64,000 nucleotides of DNA from Leisingera aquimarina DSM 24565 (GTDB lineage: Bacteria; Pseudomonadota; Alphaproteobacteria; Rhodobacterales; Rhodobacteraceae), in contig NZ_KI421504.1 in NCBI RefSeq assembly GCF_000473165.1, positions 1,454,100 through 1,518,099 on the forward strand. The letters are read 5' to 3'. Made by a program: the position numbers and the translations under genes. The notes below the pieces were generated by a model, which saw only the letters and a list, made by a program, of their open reading frames with translations, was not told the origin of the DNA and ran no database searches. This document shows, piece after piece, positions 34,253 through 43,375 of the stretch (positions are counted from its first letter, which is position 1; every line of letters starts with the position of its first letter).

Positions 34253-35824
34253 ATGCCTGCCACCCGTCCCCAGACCCGCCCCGCGACCCGCAATGTCCTG
34301 TTCATCATCATTGACCAGCTGCGCGCGGACTGCGTGTTCGGCGCTATGGCGGAACATGTGGAGCTGCCGAACATCCGCGCTTTCATGAAGGATGCGGTGT
34401 CGTTCAAACGGCATTTCTCGGTCACCAATCCCTGCGGGCCGTCGCGGGCGTCAATCCTGACCGGGCAGTACGCGATGAATCACCGGTCGGTCCGCAATGG
34501 CACGCCGTTGCGTCATGACACGCCGAATGTCGCCACTGAAATGCGCAAGGCAGGCTATATGCCGATGCTGTTCGGCTATACCGATACCTCGCAGGACCCG
34601 CGGGCATTCAACGCCAATGACCCGGCGCTCAGGACCTATGAATTCCCGATGAACGGGTTTCATGAGATGACCGAAATGCGGATGGAAATGTCCTATCCTT
34701 GGCAGTCGCATCTGATGAATCGGGGCTATGAATTCGAAAACTATTGGGATGTTTACAAACCGGTGTCCCCCGATGGCAGTGCGCCCAGGCTGAACGATCC
34801 GGCGCTATACGCCGCTGAAGACAGCGATACAGCGTTCCTGACCAACTCGTTTCTGGGCAAGATGACCGCCTACCACAAGCAAAGCTGGTTCGCGCATCTG
34901 ACCTATATCCGCCCGCATCCGCCGCTGGTGGCGCCGGCCCCCTACAACACCATGTATGACTCCGCCTCGCTGCCGCTGCCGGAGCGGCTGGCGACACCGG
35001 ATGCGGAATGCGAACAGCATCCGTTCTTTGATCCGGTACTGCGCAAGAGCGCGATTGCGGGGTTCGTCGAAGGTTTCCCGGATCTTGAGCCGACGGATGA
35101 CAACATCCGCACCCTGCGCGCGGTCTATCTGGGGCTCGCGAGCGAAGTGGACCATCATGTCGGGCGGGTGATCCAATTCCTGAAAGACACGGGCCAGTAT
35201 GACAACACCATGGTGGTGATCACTGCTGACCATGGCGAAATGCTGGGCGACCGGCACTCCTGGGGAAAGATGACGGTCTATGACGCCGCCTATCACACGC
35301 CGCTGATCATCCGGATGCCAGGCAATGAAGGCAACGCAGGGGCCTGTCTCACCCACATTACTGAATCCATTGATGTGACGCCGACCATTCTGGACTGGGC
35401 CGGACAAGAGATCCCGAATTCAATGGACGGGCGGTCTTTGCTGCCGCTGTTGCAAGGAGAGACTCCGCAGGATTGGCGGCAATATTCCTTTTCGGAGCTG
35501 GATTTTTCGGAGCCGCTGAAGCCGACGCTATGGCAGCAGGCGCTGGGCACATCGCCAAGCGAGAGCTGCCTGGGTATCCTGCGGGACGAGCGGTTCACCC
35601 TGGTCGAGTTCGCCGCTGATCTGCCGCCGATGCTGTTTGACAATGAAGGGCAGGGGGAGCTGGAGAATGTGGCCGGGCAGCCGGAGTATGCCGCGGATCT
35701 CAACCGGCTGACCCGGAGGATGCTGCGGCACCGGATGAAAAACATGGATCACACGCTGTCGCTGATGTCGATCACCCCGGATGGCGCGCGCGGCGTGGCC
35801 CGGTTTCCGCAGCGGAAATCCTGA
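34253..35824 (+). CDS. Sulfatase / phosphonate monoester hydrolase-superfamily enzyme
   Basis: 523 residues, no signal peptide, so cytosolic. Sulfatase motif CGPSR in TNPCGPSRASILTG (about residue 64) would carry the formylglycine modified from Cys. Metal and active-site regions IIIDQLRAD (about 19–27), RPHPPLV and ITADHGEMLGDRHSWGKMTVYD are in order. CGPSR rather than CTPSR recalls phosphonate monoester hydrolases, so a phosphodiester, phosphonate ester or sulfate ester is possible. No anaerobic maturase is in the window. Confidence 0.88.
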   Translation: MPATRPQTRPATRNVLFIIIDQLRADCVFGAMAEHVELPNIRAFMKDAVSFKRHFSVTNPCGPSRASILTGQYAMNHRSVRNGTPLRHDTPNVATEMRKAGYMPMLFGYTDTSQDPRAFNANDPALRTYEFPMNGFHEMTEMRMEMSYPWQSHLMNRGYEFENYWDVYKPVSPDGSAPRLNDPALYAAEDSDTAFLTNSFLGKMTAYHKQSWFAHLTYIRPHPPLVAPAPYNTMYDSASLPLPERLATPDAECEQHPFFDPVLRKSAIAGFVEGFPDLEPTDDNIRTLRAVYLGLASEVDHHVGRVIQFLKDTGQYDNTMVVITADHGEMLGDRHSWGKMTVYDAAYHTPLIIRMPGNEGNAGACLTHITESIDVTPTILDWAGQEIPNSMDGRSLLPLLQGETPQDWRQYSFSELDFSEPLKPTLWQQALGTSPSESCLGILRDERFTLVEFAADLPPMLFDNEGQGELENVAGQPEYAADLNRLTRRMLRHRMKNMDHTLSLMSITPDGARGVARFPQRKS

Positions 35825-35850
35825 TCGCAGCCTTCTGCAGGTTGCAACGA

Positions 35851-35894
35851 GAAAAAACAGACGCCCGCCCCCTTGCCGGAGACCGGGCGTCTGT
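35851..35894 (-). terminator. Terminator of the RTX protease gene
   Basis: ACAGACGCCCG (35857–35867) pairs with CGGGCGTCTGT (35884–35894), an 11-bp perfect stem. On the minus strand it is followed by TTTTTTC, so it terminates the protease transcript. It may also stop the convergent sulfatase transcript. Confidence 0.8.
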
Positions 35895-35907
35895 TGCCAC
35901 GCGGGCC

Positions 35908-38900
35908 TTAGATGAACCAGTCTTCGGTCAGCTCGGCACTTGACCTCACCCCTTTCAGATAGGTGATCTGAAACGCGTCCTCGCCGCCCGCACCGTCAGC
36001 ATCATACTCCAGCCAAACCGCACGGCTGTCGCTGAGGCTCAGGCTGCCGGTGGACAAGGCGTCGTCAAGATTGGTGCCCAGATCCTGAAGCAGCCCGTCG
36101 ATGTCCAGCAAGTCCCCATCGCTCAGCTTGAAATCGCTGATGGTGTCCCCTGCGTCCTCGGCCGCGGTAAAGACAAACACATCGGCATCCTTGCCGCCTT
36201 TGAGGAGGTCCGCCCCGGCGCCGCCTTGCAGCCGGTCCAGGCCGGATCCGCCATCGAGCGTGTCAATTCCAGCACCGCCCAAAAGCGCATCGTCTTCCGA
36301 ACCGCCCCTGATCTTATCGGAGCCGTTGCCGCCGCTGAGGCTGTCATCCCCTTTGCCGCCATCCAGCTTGTCATTTCCTGCGCCGGCCGACAGCGTGTCA
36401 TCGCCATTGCCGCCTTTCAGCTGGTCGCTGCCGCTGCCGCTGCTGAGCATGTCATTGCCATCGCCGCCATCAGCCTTGTTATTGCCGTTGCCAGCCGAAA
36501 GCGTGTCATCCCCGAGGCCGCCCTTCAGTTTATCGGTGCCTGCGCCGCTGGTGATCTGGTCGTTCCCGTCACCGCCATCCAGCTTATTGTTTCCATCGCC
36601 GGCGTAAATCGTGTCGTCGCCCCCGCCGCCTTTAATGTTGTCCTGTTCGCTGCCGCCGGACAAGCTGTCATCGCCGGCACCGCCGTCCAGCCTATTGTCT
36701 CCATCGCCGGCAGACATCGTATCGTTGCCTTCGCCGCCTGACAGCTTGTCTTTGCCGCTGCCTGAGGTGAGGACATCATCACCGCTGCCGCCATCCAGCT
36801 TGTTGTTGCCATCACCGGCAGACATGGTGTCGTCGCCATCGCCGCCTGACATTTTGTCATTGCCGCTGCCGCCGGACATGCTGTCATCGCCTTCGCCGCC
36901 ATCCAGCTTGTTGTCACCATCGCCGGCAGACATCGTATCGTTGCCATCGCCGCCTGACAGCTGGTCTTTGTCAATACCGCCGGTAAGGGTGTCGTCACCT
37001 TCGCCGCCTGCAATCCGGTTCTTGCCATCGCCGCCGTCCAAATTGTCATTGCCCAGGCCACCGTATATCCGGTCCGCGCCGGAGCCGGCTGTCACGGTGT
37101 CGTCACCCTCTTCGCCGGTCAGGAAGTTTCTCCCGCCGCCGCCATGGAGCGCGTCATCCCCGTCGCCGCCATAGATCTTGTTGTTTCCGGTACCGCCGTC
37201 CAGCGTGTCATTGCCGCCGCGCCCTTCCAGAAGATCGTTGCCGGCACGGCCTTCGATCAGATTGGCAAGGTCGTTGCCATAGGCCTTGTCATTGCCGCTG
37301 CCCAGGATGGCATTTTCGATCTCGGTGCCTTCACTGATTGTCAGGCGCTTGGAACCGATCCTTCCGGAACCTCCGCTTGCCAGGTCGATCGTAGAAGCCC
37401 GCGTGACCGCGCTTAGATCCAGGGTATCAATCCCGCCATTTGTGTCCGTGACGGTGCCAAGCTGAACGGTCCATTGCGTCACGAAAGTGTCATCGAATAC
37501 ATAATCGTTATCAATGGTTCCCGGGGTCGGATCCGGGTCGGGTGTCGGATCTGGGTCGGGTGTCGGATCTGGGTCGGGTGTCGGATCCGGATCAGGTGTC
37601 GGGTCCGGGTCGGGTGTCGGGTCAGGATCGGGCGTTGGATCAGGATCTGGTGTGGGTTCGGGATCGGGTGTTGGGTCCGGTGCCGGCCCCGGGGTGCCGG
37701 AGATGTTGATGATCTCTGCCAGGCTGGCGTCCTCATTCACGCCGACAAGAAAGACCAAAAGGGCATTGTTGCCACCGTGCGAAACCTTGAGCCAGGATCC
37801 GCCGCTGCCGGCCTGCAGCGTTGCAACGCCGTCGCCTGCCGGATCATCCCCTTCATAGCCAATCGCTTGCAGCAGCTGCGCGATATTGATCCTGTCGCCT
37901 GATGCCAGGTCAAAATCAGCAATGGAATCGCCGGCTTCGCTGAGGCTTGTGTATACGAAACGGTCCGCGCCATTGCCGCCGGTGAGCAAGTCAGCACCAT
38001 CGCCGCCGATCAAGGTGTCGCTTCCGTCACCGCCCTCGATCTGGTCATTGCCGGCACCGCTCTCCAGCTGGTTATCCGCTGCGTTGCCTGTGATATGGTC
38101 AACACCTGAGCCGGTAATGGCGTTTTCGATCACAGTGCCGCGGGCAATGGCGAAATTGCCGTTCTTTCCGTTCAGGCTGGAAAAGGTTTCTTCATTGAGG
38201 TTCAATACCTGATTGTAACTGCGCGAACCAAGGTCCACCAGGTCAATGCCGCCGTTATCGACAATCGCCACGCCGAAGCCGCCGTTCAGGTCCATGCCGA
38301 AGCGGCCGGTGGTTTGCCCGTCGCCGTAAGTGGTGTTGCCGGTTTCGATGTTTGCCGGCGTGCCATAGAGATGGTGAACAGCCGCGATGTCAGCAAGCTG
38401 TGCAGTCGCCAGATAGGCAAAGGACGCATCCACCGCGGTGTTCTCGGACTGGCTGAAATAGGACATGATCGACATTTGCCAGCTGTCATTGGCAAAATGC
38501 GCGTCCGAGCCGTAGCTGGCGCTGCCGTTGTAGCTGCCGGTATGGCCCAGGCCCAGGGCATGGCCGATTTCGTGGATGTAGGTTTGCAGATAGTAATTGC
38601 CGTATTGGGCCCAGGCATCATCAACATTGATGCTGGAGCTTAGAATTGTGCCGTTGCTGACCGAGGAGCTGGCATAGGCGCCGGACTGGTTGTCGTCGAA
38701 AGTGATCTTGGCGCTGCCATTGGTTTCGACAAATTCGATCCCGCTCAGCGCGGTCCAGCTCTCAAGCGCCTTGCGTGCGGTTTCCTTGCCGGTGCCGTTA
38801 AGCCCGCTGAGGTTGACGGTGAGCTGACCTCCGGTTTCGACATTAAAGGACCGCTCCGTGCGGCCAGTCGACTGCCAATATCCCTTGTAAAGATATTCTG

Positions 38901-39018
38901 CCACCTGATCGACGGTGTAGGTGGGCTTGCTGCCGGCAGACTGGCCGCCCGAGCCGGAGCCGCTGCCATCGGTGCTTTCGGGAATTCTGTGATTGGCTTG
39001 ACCGCAATATTCACACAT
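35908..39018 (-). CDS. RTX metalloprotease (serralysin/matrixin-like)
   Basis: 1036 residues. An unusual Cys-containing N-terminus (MCEYCGQ) and a Gly/Ser linker precede an M10-type protease domain: zinc motif HEIGHALGLGH (149–159) and Met-turn SIMSYF (183–188). A first beta/RTX module (about 225–430) follows, then a (PDPT)n linker (about 443–498), then a second copy of the same module and a long RTX block of GGxGxDxLxGG-type repeats to about 955, ending with a type I secretion C-terminus. Exported by a type I system encoded elsewhere; active after Ca2+ binding outside the cell. A small gene precedes it by 27 bases. Confidence 0.93.
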   Translation of the reverse strand: MCEYCGQANHRIPESTDGSGSGSGGQSAGSKPTYTVDQVAEYLYKGYWQSTGRTERSFNVETGGQLTVNLSGLNGTGKETARKALESWTALSGIEFVETNGSAKITFDDNQSGAYASSSVSNGTILSSSINVDDAWAQYGNYYLQTYIHEIGHALGLGHTGSYNGSASYGSDAHFANDSWQMSIMSYFSQSENTAVDASFAYLATAQLADIAAVHHLYGTPANIETGNTTYGDGQTTGRFGMDLNGGFGVAIVDNGGIDLVDLGSRSYNQVLNLNEETFSSLNGKNGNFAIARGTVIENAITGSGVDHITGNAADNQLESGAGNDQIEGGDGSDTLIGGDGADLLTGGNGADRFVYTSLSEAGDSIADFDLASGDRINIAQLLQAIGYEGDDPAGDGVATLQAGSGGSWLKVSHGGNNALLVFLVGVNEDASLAEIINISGTPGPAPDPTPDPEPTPDPDPTPDPDPTPDPDPTPDPDPTPDPDPTPDPDPTPDPDPTPGTIDNDYVFDDTFVTQWTVQLGTVTDTNGGIDTLDLSAVTRASTIDLASGGSGRIGSKRLTISEGTEIENAILGSGNDKAYGNDLANLIEGRAGNDLLEGRGGNDTLDGGTGNNKIYGGDGDDALHGGGGRNFLTGEEGDDTVTAGSGADRIYGGLGNDNLDGGDGKNRIAGGEGDDTLTGGIDKDQLSGGDGNDTMSAGDGDNKLDGGEGDDSMSGGSGNDKMSGGDGDDTMSAGDGNNKLDGGSGDDVLTSGSGKDKLSGGEGNDTMSAGDGDNRLDGGAGDDSLSGGSEQDNIKGGGGDDTIYAGDGNNKLDGGDGNDQITSGAGTDKLKGGLGDDTLSAGNGNNKADGGDGNDMLSSGSGSDQLKGGNGDDTLSAGAGNDKLDGGKGDDSLSGGNGSDKIRGGSEDDALLGGAGIDTLDGGSGLDRLQGGAGADLLKGGKDADVFVFTAAEDAGDTISDFKLSDGDLLDIDGLLQDLGTNLDDALSTGSLSLSDSRAVWLEYDADGAGGEDAFQITYLKGVRSSAELTEDWFI
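37523..37690 (-). repeat. 18-bp tandem repeat encoding the Pro-Asp linker
   Basis: About nine units of 18 bases (GGGTCGGGTGTCGGATCT with slight drift) encode PDPTPD repeats. Unit differences are mostly silent, so the amino-acid repeat is kept. Copy number could vary by slippage. Confidence 0.8.
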
Positions 39019-39045
39019 GTCCGTGTTCCATCCAAGATCGTTAAA

Positions 39046-39450
39046 TTACAAAGGGAATTCAGTGTGCTGGACCAATTGGCGGGCATAATCCGCAAGACTG
39101 TCTGCGGTCAGCTGCCCATCCATGACCGACTGTTCGATGACCGGGCCTTGGCCGCTGCGGCCGTCGCTATGCTGCCAGGCCAAACTGCCTGAGATCCAAT
39201 CAACCGACTGAGTTTGTTCGACGAAACGCAAGGTCAGGTCTGGACTGGCCCGCTGCTCGTCTGCAGCGGCAACCGCAGCGCCAGGGAATTTCTGGCGCAA
39301 GCCGTTGGCCAGCGCTTCGCAAAGCGGTTGCTGCAGGGATCTGCTGCATTGCAGCTGAACAATCTGCTCCGGGCTGCCGGACTCAGCAGTGCCAGTGATC
39401 AGCAGCCGGATAGCATCGGAACAGCTGGAGAGATGTCCAGGTAAAGTCAT
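39046..39450 (-). CDS. Hypothetical protein upstream of the RTX protease
   Basis: 134 residues. No signal peptide, membrane helix or known motif. Two Cys near residue 34–44 (LQCSRSLQQPLCEAL). The second half (DLTLRFVEQTQSVDWISGSLAWQHSDGRSGQGP) is strand-rich. Same strand and 27 bases before the protease gene, so probably co-transcribed. It may help fold or inhibit the protease or be unrelated. The ribosome-binding site is weak. Confidence 0.6.
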   Translation of the reverse strand: MTLPGHLSSCSDAIRLLITGTAESGSPEQIVQLQCSRSLQQPLCEALANGLRQKFPGAAVAAADEQRASPDLTLRFVEQTQSVDWISGSLAWQHSDGRSGQGPVIEQSVMDGQLTADSLADYARQLVQHTEFPL

Positions 39451-39612
39451 GGGAAATGTGCTCGCTCAGTAGGTCGAGGGATCAGGTTCAGTCCCGCACC
39501 GTTCTGGCTGCAGCTTCAGGTTTAGGCGGTGATTGGGGCAAAATGCCGGTTGCGATCCGGGCAACATTAAGACGTCATTAACTGCCGTTAACCCTTTGGC
39601 AGGGAGCGGTTA

Positions 39613-39646
39613 CAGGGCAGCCTGTTCTGCGGGCTGCCCTGCTTTT
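39613..39646 (+). terminator. Hairpin upstream of the sit promoter
   Basis: CAGGGCAGCC (39613–39622) pairs with GGCTGCCCTG (39632–39641), followed by CTTTT. It would stop rightward read-through into the sit promoter region. Confidence 0.5.
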
Positions 39647-39690
39647 GCAAATCATTCTCATTTTCATTGACAGTTGCGAATGATTTGCAA
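39645..39690. promoter_or_regulatory. Mur/Fur-type metal-response operator of sitABCD
   Basis: A perfect 13-bp inverted repeat, TTGCAAATCATTC (39645–39657) and GAATGATTTGCAA (39678–39690). The arms resemble Fur-family boxes (GCAAATNATTC-like). It lies 40–85 bases upstream of the sitA ATG, overlapping the expected promoter. In Rhodobacteraceae sit operons are controlled by the Mn-sensing Fur homologue Mur, so Mn repression is expected. Confidence 0.75.
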
Positions 39691-39730
39691 TAACGATGCG
39701 TCAAAGACATCGTTCAAAACGGAGAATCGG

Positions 39731-40633
39731 ATGTTCCCAAACCTGCTCAAGACAGTTTCCGCCGCCGCTGTTGCAGCCGTTGCTGCCAGCGCTGCCATGG
39801 CTGAAGACAAGATGAAGGTTGTCACAACCTTTACTGTGCTGGCCGATATGGCAGCAAATGTGGCAGGGGACGCCGCCGAAGTTGTCTCGGTCACCAAGCC
39901 GGGGGCAGAGATTCACGGCTATGAGCCGACCCCGCGTGATATCGTGCGGGCGTCCGATGCCGACCTGATCCTGTGGAACGGGATGAACCTGGAGCTGTGG
40001 TTCGAACAGTTCCTGTCCAATATGGAGGACGTGCCTTCGGTGACACTGACCGACGGGATCGATCCGATCCCGATCGCCGCCGGATCTTATGTGGGCAAGC
40101 CCAATCCGCACGCCTGGATGGGTCTGGATAACGCGCTGATTTATATCGACAACATTGTCGAAGCCTTTGCTGAGCATGATCCGGAAAACGCTGCTGTTTA
40201 TGTCAAGAACGCGGGCGAATACAAAGACCGGCTGCGCGCCACGATCGATCCGTTGCGTCAAGCGATCGCAGCAATCCCCGAAGATCAGCGCTGGCTGGTG
40301 ACCTGCGAAGGCGCCTTCAGCTACCTGGCCCGCGATTTCGGCATGAAGGAGCTGTATCTGTGGCCGATGAACGCCGACCAGGTCGGCACCCCGCAGCAGG
40401 TGCGCGGCGTTATTGACGGGGTGCGGGCCAACGATATCCCGGTAGTGTTCTGCGAAAGCACCGTCAACACAGCCCCGGCTGAGCAGGTGGCCCGTGAAAC
40501 CGGTGTGGCCTATGGCGGCGAGCTGTATGTCGACTCGCTCAGCGAAGCGGATGGCCCGGTGCCGACCTATCTGGATCTGCTCAGGGTCACGTCGCAAACT
40601 GTGGCACGTGGTCTGACCGAGGTCACCAACTGA
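39731..40633 (+). CDS. sitA: Mn/Fe ABC transporter substrate-binding protein
   Basis: 300 residues from ATG 39731 behind GGAGAA. Signal peptide ends AAMAED. Cluster-A-I binding protein (TroA/ZnuA class) with EIHGYEPTPRDI (metal His), NPHAWMGLDNA, and CEGAFSYLARDFG, and a late YGGELYVDSLS. The lack of a His-rich loop favours Mn/Fe over Zn. First gene of sitABCD, downstream of a Mur/Fur box. Confidence 0.95.
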   Translation: MFPNLLKTVSAAAVAAVAASAAMAEDKMKVVTTFTVLADMAANVAGDAAEVVSVTKPGAEIHGYEPTPRDIVRASDADLILWNGMNLELWFEQFLSNMEDVPSVTLTDGIDPIPIAAGSYVGKPNPHAWMGLDNALIYIDNIVEAFAEHDPENAAVYVKNAGEYKDRLRATIDPLRQAIAAIPEDQRWLVTCEGAFSYLARDFGMKELYLWPMNADQVGTPQQVRGVIDGVRANDIPVVFCESTVNTAPAEQVARETGVAYGGELYVDSLSEADGPVPTYLDLLRVTSQTVARGLTEVTN

Positions 40634-40654
40634 GCTTCTCACGGCAAATATCTC

Positions 40655-40688
40655 CGCCCCGCAGCACATGTAGCGGGGCGTTTCATTT
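40655..40688 (+). terminator. Attenuator-like hairpin between sitA and sitB
   Basis: CGCCCCGC (40655–40662) pairs with GCGGGGCG (40673–40680), then TTTCATTT. It may terminate part of the transcripts so that the binding protein is made in excess over the membrane complex, and may protect sitA mRNA. Confidence 0.6.
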
Positions 40689-40730
40689 CACAAAGCACAT
40701 TTTCTGTGTGTAACTCTGCAGGACAGCCCC

Positions 40731-41636
40731 ATGCTTGATGCCAGCGAGACCCACATAATGAATACCAGCGCCACGCCCGCCGATGACGGGATCGCCGCAA
40801 AAGATGTCACCGTTACCTACCGCAACGGCCATACGGCGCTGTGGAATGCCAGCTTTTCCATTCCCCGCGGCACCGTCGCGGCGCTGGTTGGGGTGAATGG
40901 CGCCGGCAAATCGACCCTGTTCAAGGCGATCATGGGGTTTGTGCCGGCCGCGCAGGGCGAAATCCGTATCCTCGGCATTACTGTAAAGGAAGCTTTGCGC
41001 AAAAACCTGGTCGCCTATGTGCCGCAGTCCGAGGAGGTCGATTGGGCCTTTCCGGTGCTGGTCGAGGATGTGGTAATGATGGGCCGCTATGGCCATATGG
41101 GGTTCCTGCGCCGCCCCAAGGCTGCGGATCACGAAGCCGTCGATCAGGCCCTGCGCCGGGTCAACATGCAGGACTTCCGCCACCGCCAGATCGGCGAGCT
41201 GTCCGGCGGCCAGCGCAAGCGGGTGTTCCTGGCCCGTGCGCTGGCGCAGGACGGGCAGGTGATCCTGCTGGACGAGCCCTTTACCGGCGTCGATGTAAAA
41301 ACCGAAGAGCAGATCATCGCCCTGCTGCGCGAGTTGCGCGAGGAGGGCCGGGTGATGCTGGTTTCCACCCACAATCTGGGCAGCGTGCCCGAGTTCTGCG
41401 ACCGCACCGTGCTGGTCAAGGGCACCGTGCTGGGGTTCGGCCCGACCGAGACCACCTTTACCCGCGCCAATCTGGAACACGCCTTTGGCGGGGTGCTGCG
41501 GCATTTCACCCTGGGCGGTGATGCGCTGCATGACGACGGCGACACCCGTGAGGTCACTATCCTGACCGACGACGAGCGGCCCTTTGTCCAATACGGCGAA
41601 AGAACGCAGACCCGCGAGAGCCGGGAACAGGAATGA
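40731..41636 (+). CDS. sitB: Mn/Fe ABC transporter ATP-binding protein
   Basis: 301 residues (an ATG at 40758 is an alternative). Walker [10 protein letters not shown], signature [15 protein letters not shown], Walker [13 protein letters not shown], then the H-loop [36 protein letters not shown] is characteristic of the MntB/SitB/ZnuC class. Its end overlaps sitC. Confidence 0.95.
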   Translation: MLDASETHIMNTSATPADDGIAAKDVTVTYRNGHTALWNASFSIPRGTVAALVGVNGAGKSTLFKAIMGFVPAAQGEIRILGITVKEALRKNLVAYVPQSEEVDWAFPVLVEDVVMMGRYGHMGFLRRPKAADHEAVDQALRRVNMQDFRHRQIGELSGGQRKRVFLARALAQDGQVILLDEPFTGVDVKTEEQIIALLRELREEGRVMLVSTHNLGSVPEFCDRTVLVKGTVLGFGPTETTFTRANLEHAFGGVLRHFTLGGDALHDDGDTREVTILTDDERPFVQYGERTQTRESREQE

Positions 41637-42514
41637 TGGAATACCTGCTGGAGCCGTTCTCCTACGGTTATATGACCAATGCTATGTGGGTATCAGCCCT
41701 GGTCGGCGGCGTCTGCGCCTTCCTGTCGGCTTACCTGATGCTCAAGGGCTGGTCGCTGATCGGCGATGCGCTCTCGCACTCGGTGGTGCCGGGTGTGGCG
41801 GGGGCCTACATTCTGGGCCTGCCGTTTGCGCTGGGCGCGTTTATTGCCGGCGGTTTGGCGGCGGGGGCGATGCTGTTCCTGTCGGAACGCTCCGGCCTCA
41901 AGGTTGATGTGATTATCGGCCTGATCTTCACCTCCTTTTTCGGGCTTGGCCTGTTCATCGTCTCGATCAGCCCGATGTCGGTCTCAGTCCAGACCATCAC
42001 CATGGGCAATATCCTGGCGATCACGCCGGAGGACACGCTGCAGCTGGCGATCATCGGTTTTGTCTCGCTGGCCGTACTGCTGGCCAAGTGGAAGGACTTG
42101 ATGGTCACCTTCTTTGACGAAAACCACGCCCGCACCATTGGCTTGCGTCCGGGGCTGCTGAAGGCAGTGTTCTTTGTTTTGCTGTCAGCATCGGTGGTCG
42201 CGGCAATGCAAACCGTCGGTGCCTTTCTGGTGATCGCCATGGTGGTGACGCCCGGCGCGACGGCGTACCTGCTGTGCGACCGCTTCCCGCGGCTGATCAT
42301 GGTGTCGGTGCTGATCGGCGCCCTCACCAGCTTCTTTGGCGCCTATGCCAGCTACTTCCTGGACGGTGCCACCGGCGGCATCATCGTGACACTGCAGACG
42401 CTGATTTTCCTGGCGGTCTTTGTCTTCGCTCCGAAACACGGGCTGCTGGCCGCCAAACGCAAGGCGCGAGAGGCACTGAAGCGCGGCCCTGCCGCACAAG
42501 AAGGGGCTGCATGA
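41633..42514 (+). CDS. sitC: Mn/Fe ABC transporter permease
   Basis: 293 residues with about eight membrane helices. ABC-3 family: [27 protein letters not shown], and [19 protein letters not shown] near the C-terminus. Overlaps sitB and sitD by four bases (ATGA), so all three are made in step. Confidence 0.95.
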   Translation: MMEYLLEPFSYGYMTNAMWVSALVGGVCAFLSAYLMLKGWSLIGDALSHSVVPGVAGAYILGLPFALGAFIAGGLAAGAMLFLSERSGLKVDVIIGLIFTSFFGLGLFIVSISPMSVSVQTITMGNILAITPEDTLQLAIIGFVSLAVLLAKWKDLMVTFFDENHARTIGLRPGLLKAVFFVLLSASVVAAMQTVGAFLVIAMVVTPGATAYLLCDRFPRLIMVSVLIGALTSFFGAYASYFLDGATGGIIVTLQTLIFLAVFVFAPKHGLLAAKRKAREALKRGPAAQEGAA

Positions 42515-43374
42515 TGGATCTCGATATTTTGCTGATGCCGTTTCAGTTTGCGTTCATGCAGAACGCCTTTCTGATCTCGCTCATCGTTTCTGTGCCCACT
42601 GCCTTGCTTTCCTGCTTTCTGGTGATGAAGGGCTGGGCACTGATGGGCGATGCGGTCAGTCATGCAGTGCTGCCCGGCATCGTGCTGGCCTATATCGTGG
42701 GCTTGCCGCTGATCCTTGGTGCCTTTGCCGCTGGGATGCTCTGCGCGGTTGCCACCGGCTTTCTGGCCGGCAACAGCCGGGTCAAGCAGGACACCGTGAT
42801 GGGAGTGGTGTTCTCTGGCATGTTCGGCCTTGGCATCGTGCTGTATGTCTCGGTGGAGACCAACGCCCATCTGGATCACATCCTGTTCGGCAACATGCTG
42901 GGGGTGGAGGGGCATGAGCTGTTGACCGCCGGGATCATTTCGCTGGGCGTTGGTGCGGCGCTGGTGCTGAAATGGAAAGACCTGCTGCTGCACAGCTTTG
43001 ACCCGGCGCAGGCGCAAGCCTCCGGCCTGCCGGTGACGGTGCTGCATTACGGGCTGCTGGCGGCGCTGTCGCTGACCATCGTCGCAACTCTGTCGGCGGC
43101 GGGGCTGATCCTGGCCATCGGGTTGCTGATTGCGCCGGGGGCAATCGCATTTCTGGTGGTGCGCAAGTTCAGCACCATGCTGTGGGTTGCTGTCGTGGTT
43201 TGTATGTTCTCAATGCTGGCGGGCACCTATGCCAGTTTCTTCCTCGACAGCGCGCCCGCGCCGACCATTGTGCTGATCCTGACCGCGCTGTTTATTCTCG
43301 CCTTCGTGCGGCGGCTCCACCTGACCCGCCAGGCCTCGATGCAGCGTGCCAAGGATTCTTCCGGGATCGCATAA
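42511..43374 (+). CDS. sitD: Mn/Fe ABC transporter permease (second)
   Basis: 287 residues from ATG 42511. Paralogue of sitC with FLVMKGWALMGDAVSHAVLPGIVLAYI and GLLIAPGAIAFLVVRKFSTML. The two permeases form the heterodimeric channel typical of SitABCD. It ends two bases before the convergent LysR gene's stop. Confidence 0.95.
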   Translation: MMDLDILLMPFQFAFMQNAFLISLIVSVPTALLSCFLVMKGWALMGDAVSHAVLPGIVLAYIVGLPLILGAFAAGMLCAVATGFLAGNSRVKQDTVMGVVFSGMFGLGIVLYVSVETNAHLDHILFGNMLGVEGHELLTAGIISLGVGAALVLKWKDLLLHSFDPAQAQASGLPVTVLHYGLLAALSLTIVATLSAAGLILAIGLLIAPGAIAFLVVRKFSTMLWVAVVVCMFSMLAGTYASFFLDSAPAPTIVLILTALFILAFVRRLHLTRQASMQRAKDSSGIA

Positions 43375-43375
43375 G

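Noticed and set aside
36101-37174. Long Pro/Ser- and Ala/Val-rich open frames on the plus strand across the RTX gene
   Set aside because: They are antisense readings of Gly/Asp RTX repeats, have no ribosome-binding sites and no family features.
37523-37690. CRISPR-like array appearance of regular repeats
   Set aside because: The 18-bp units are contiguous with no spacers and encode a PDPT linker in frame.
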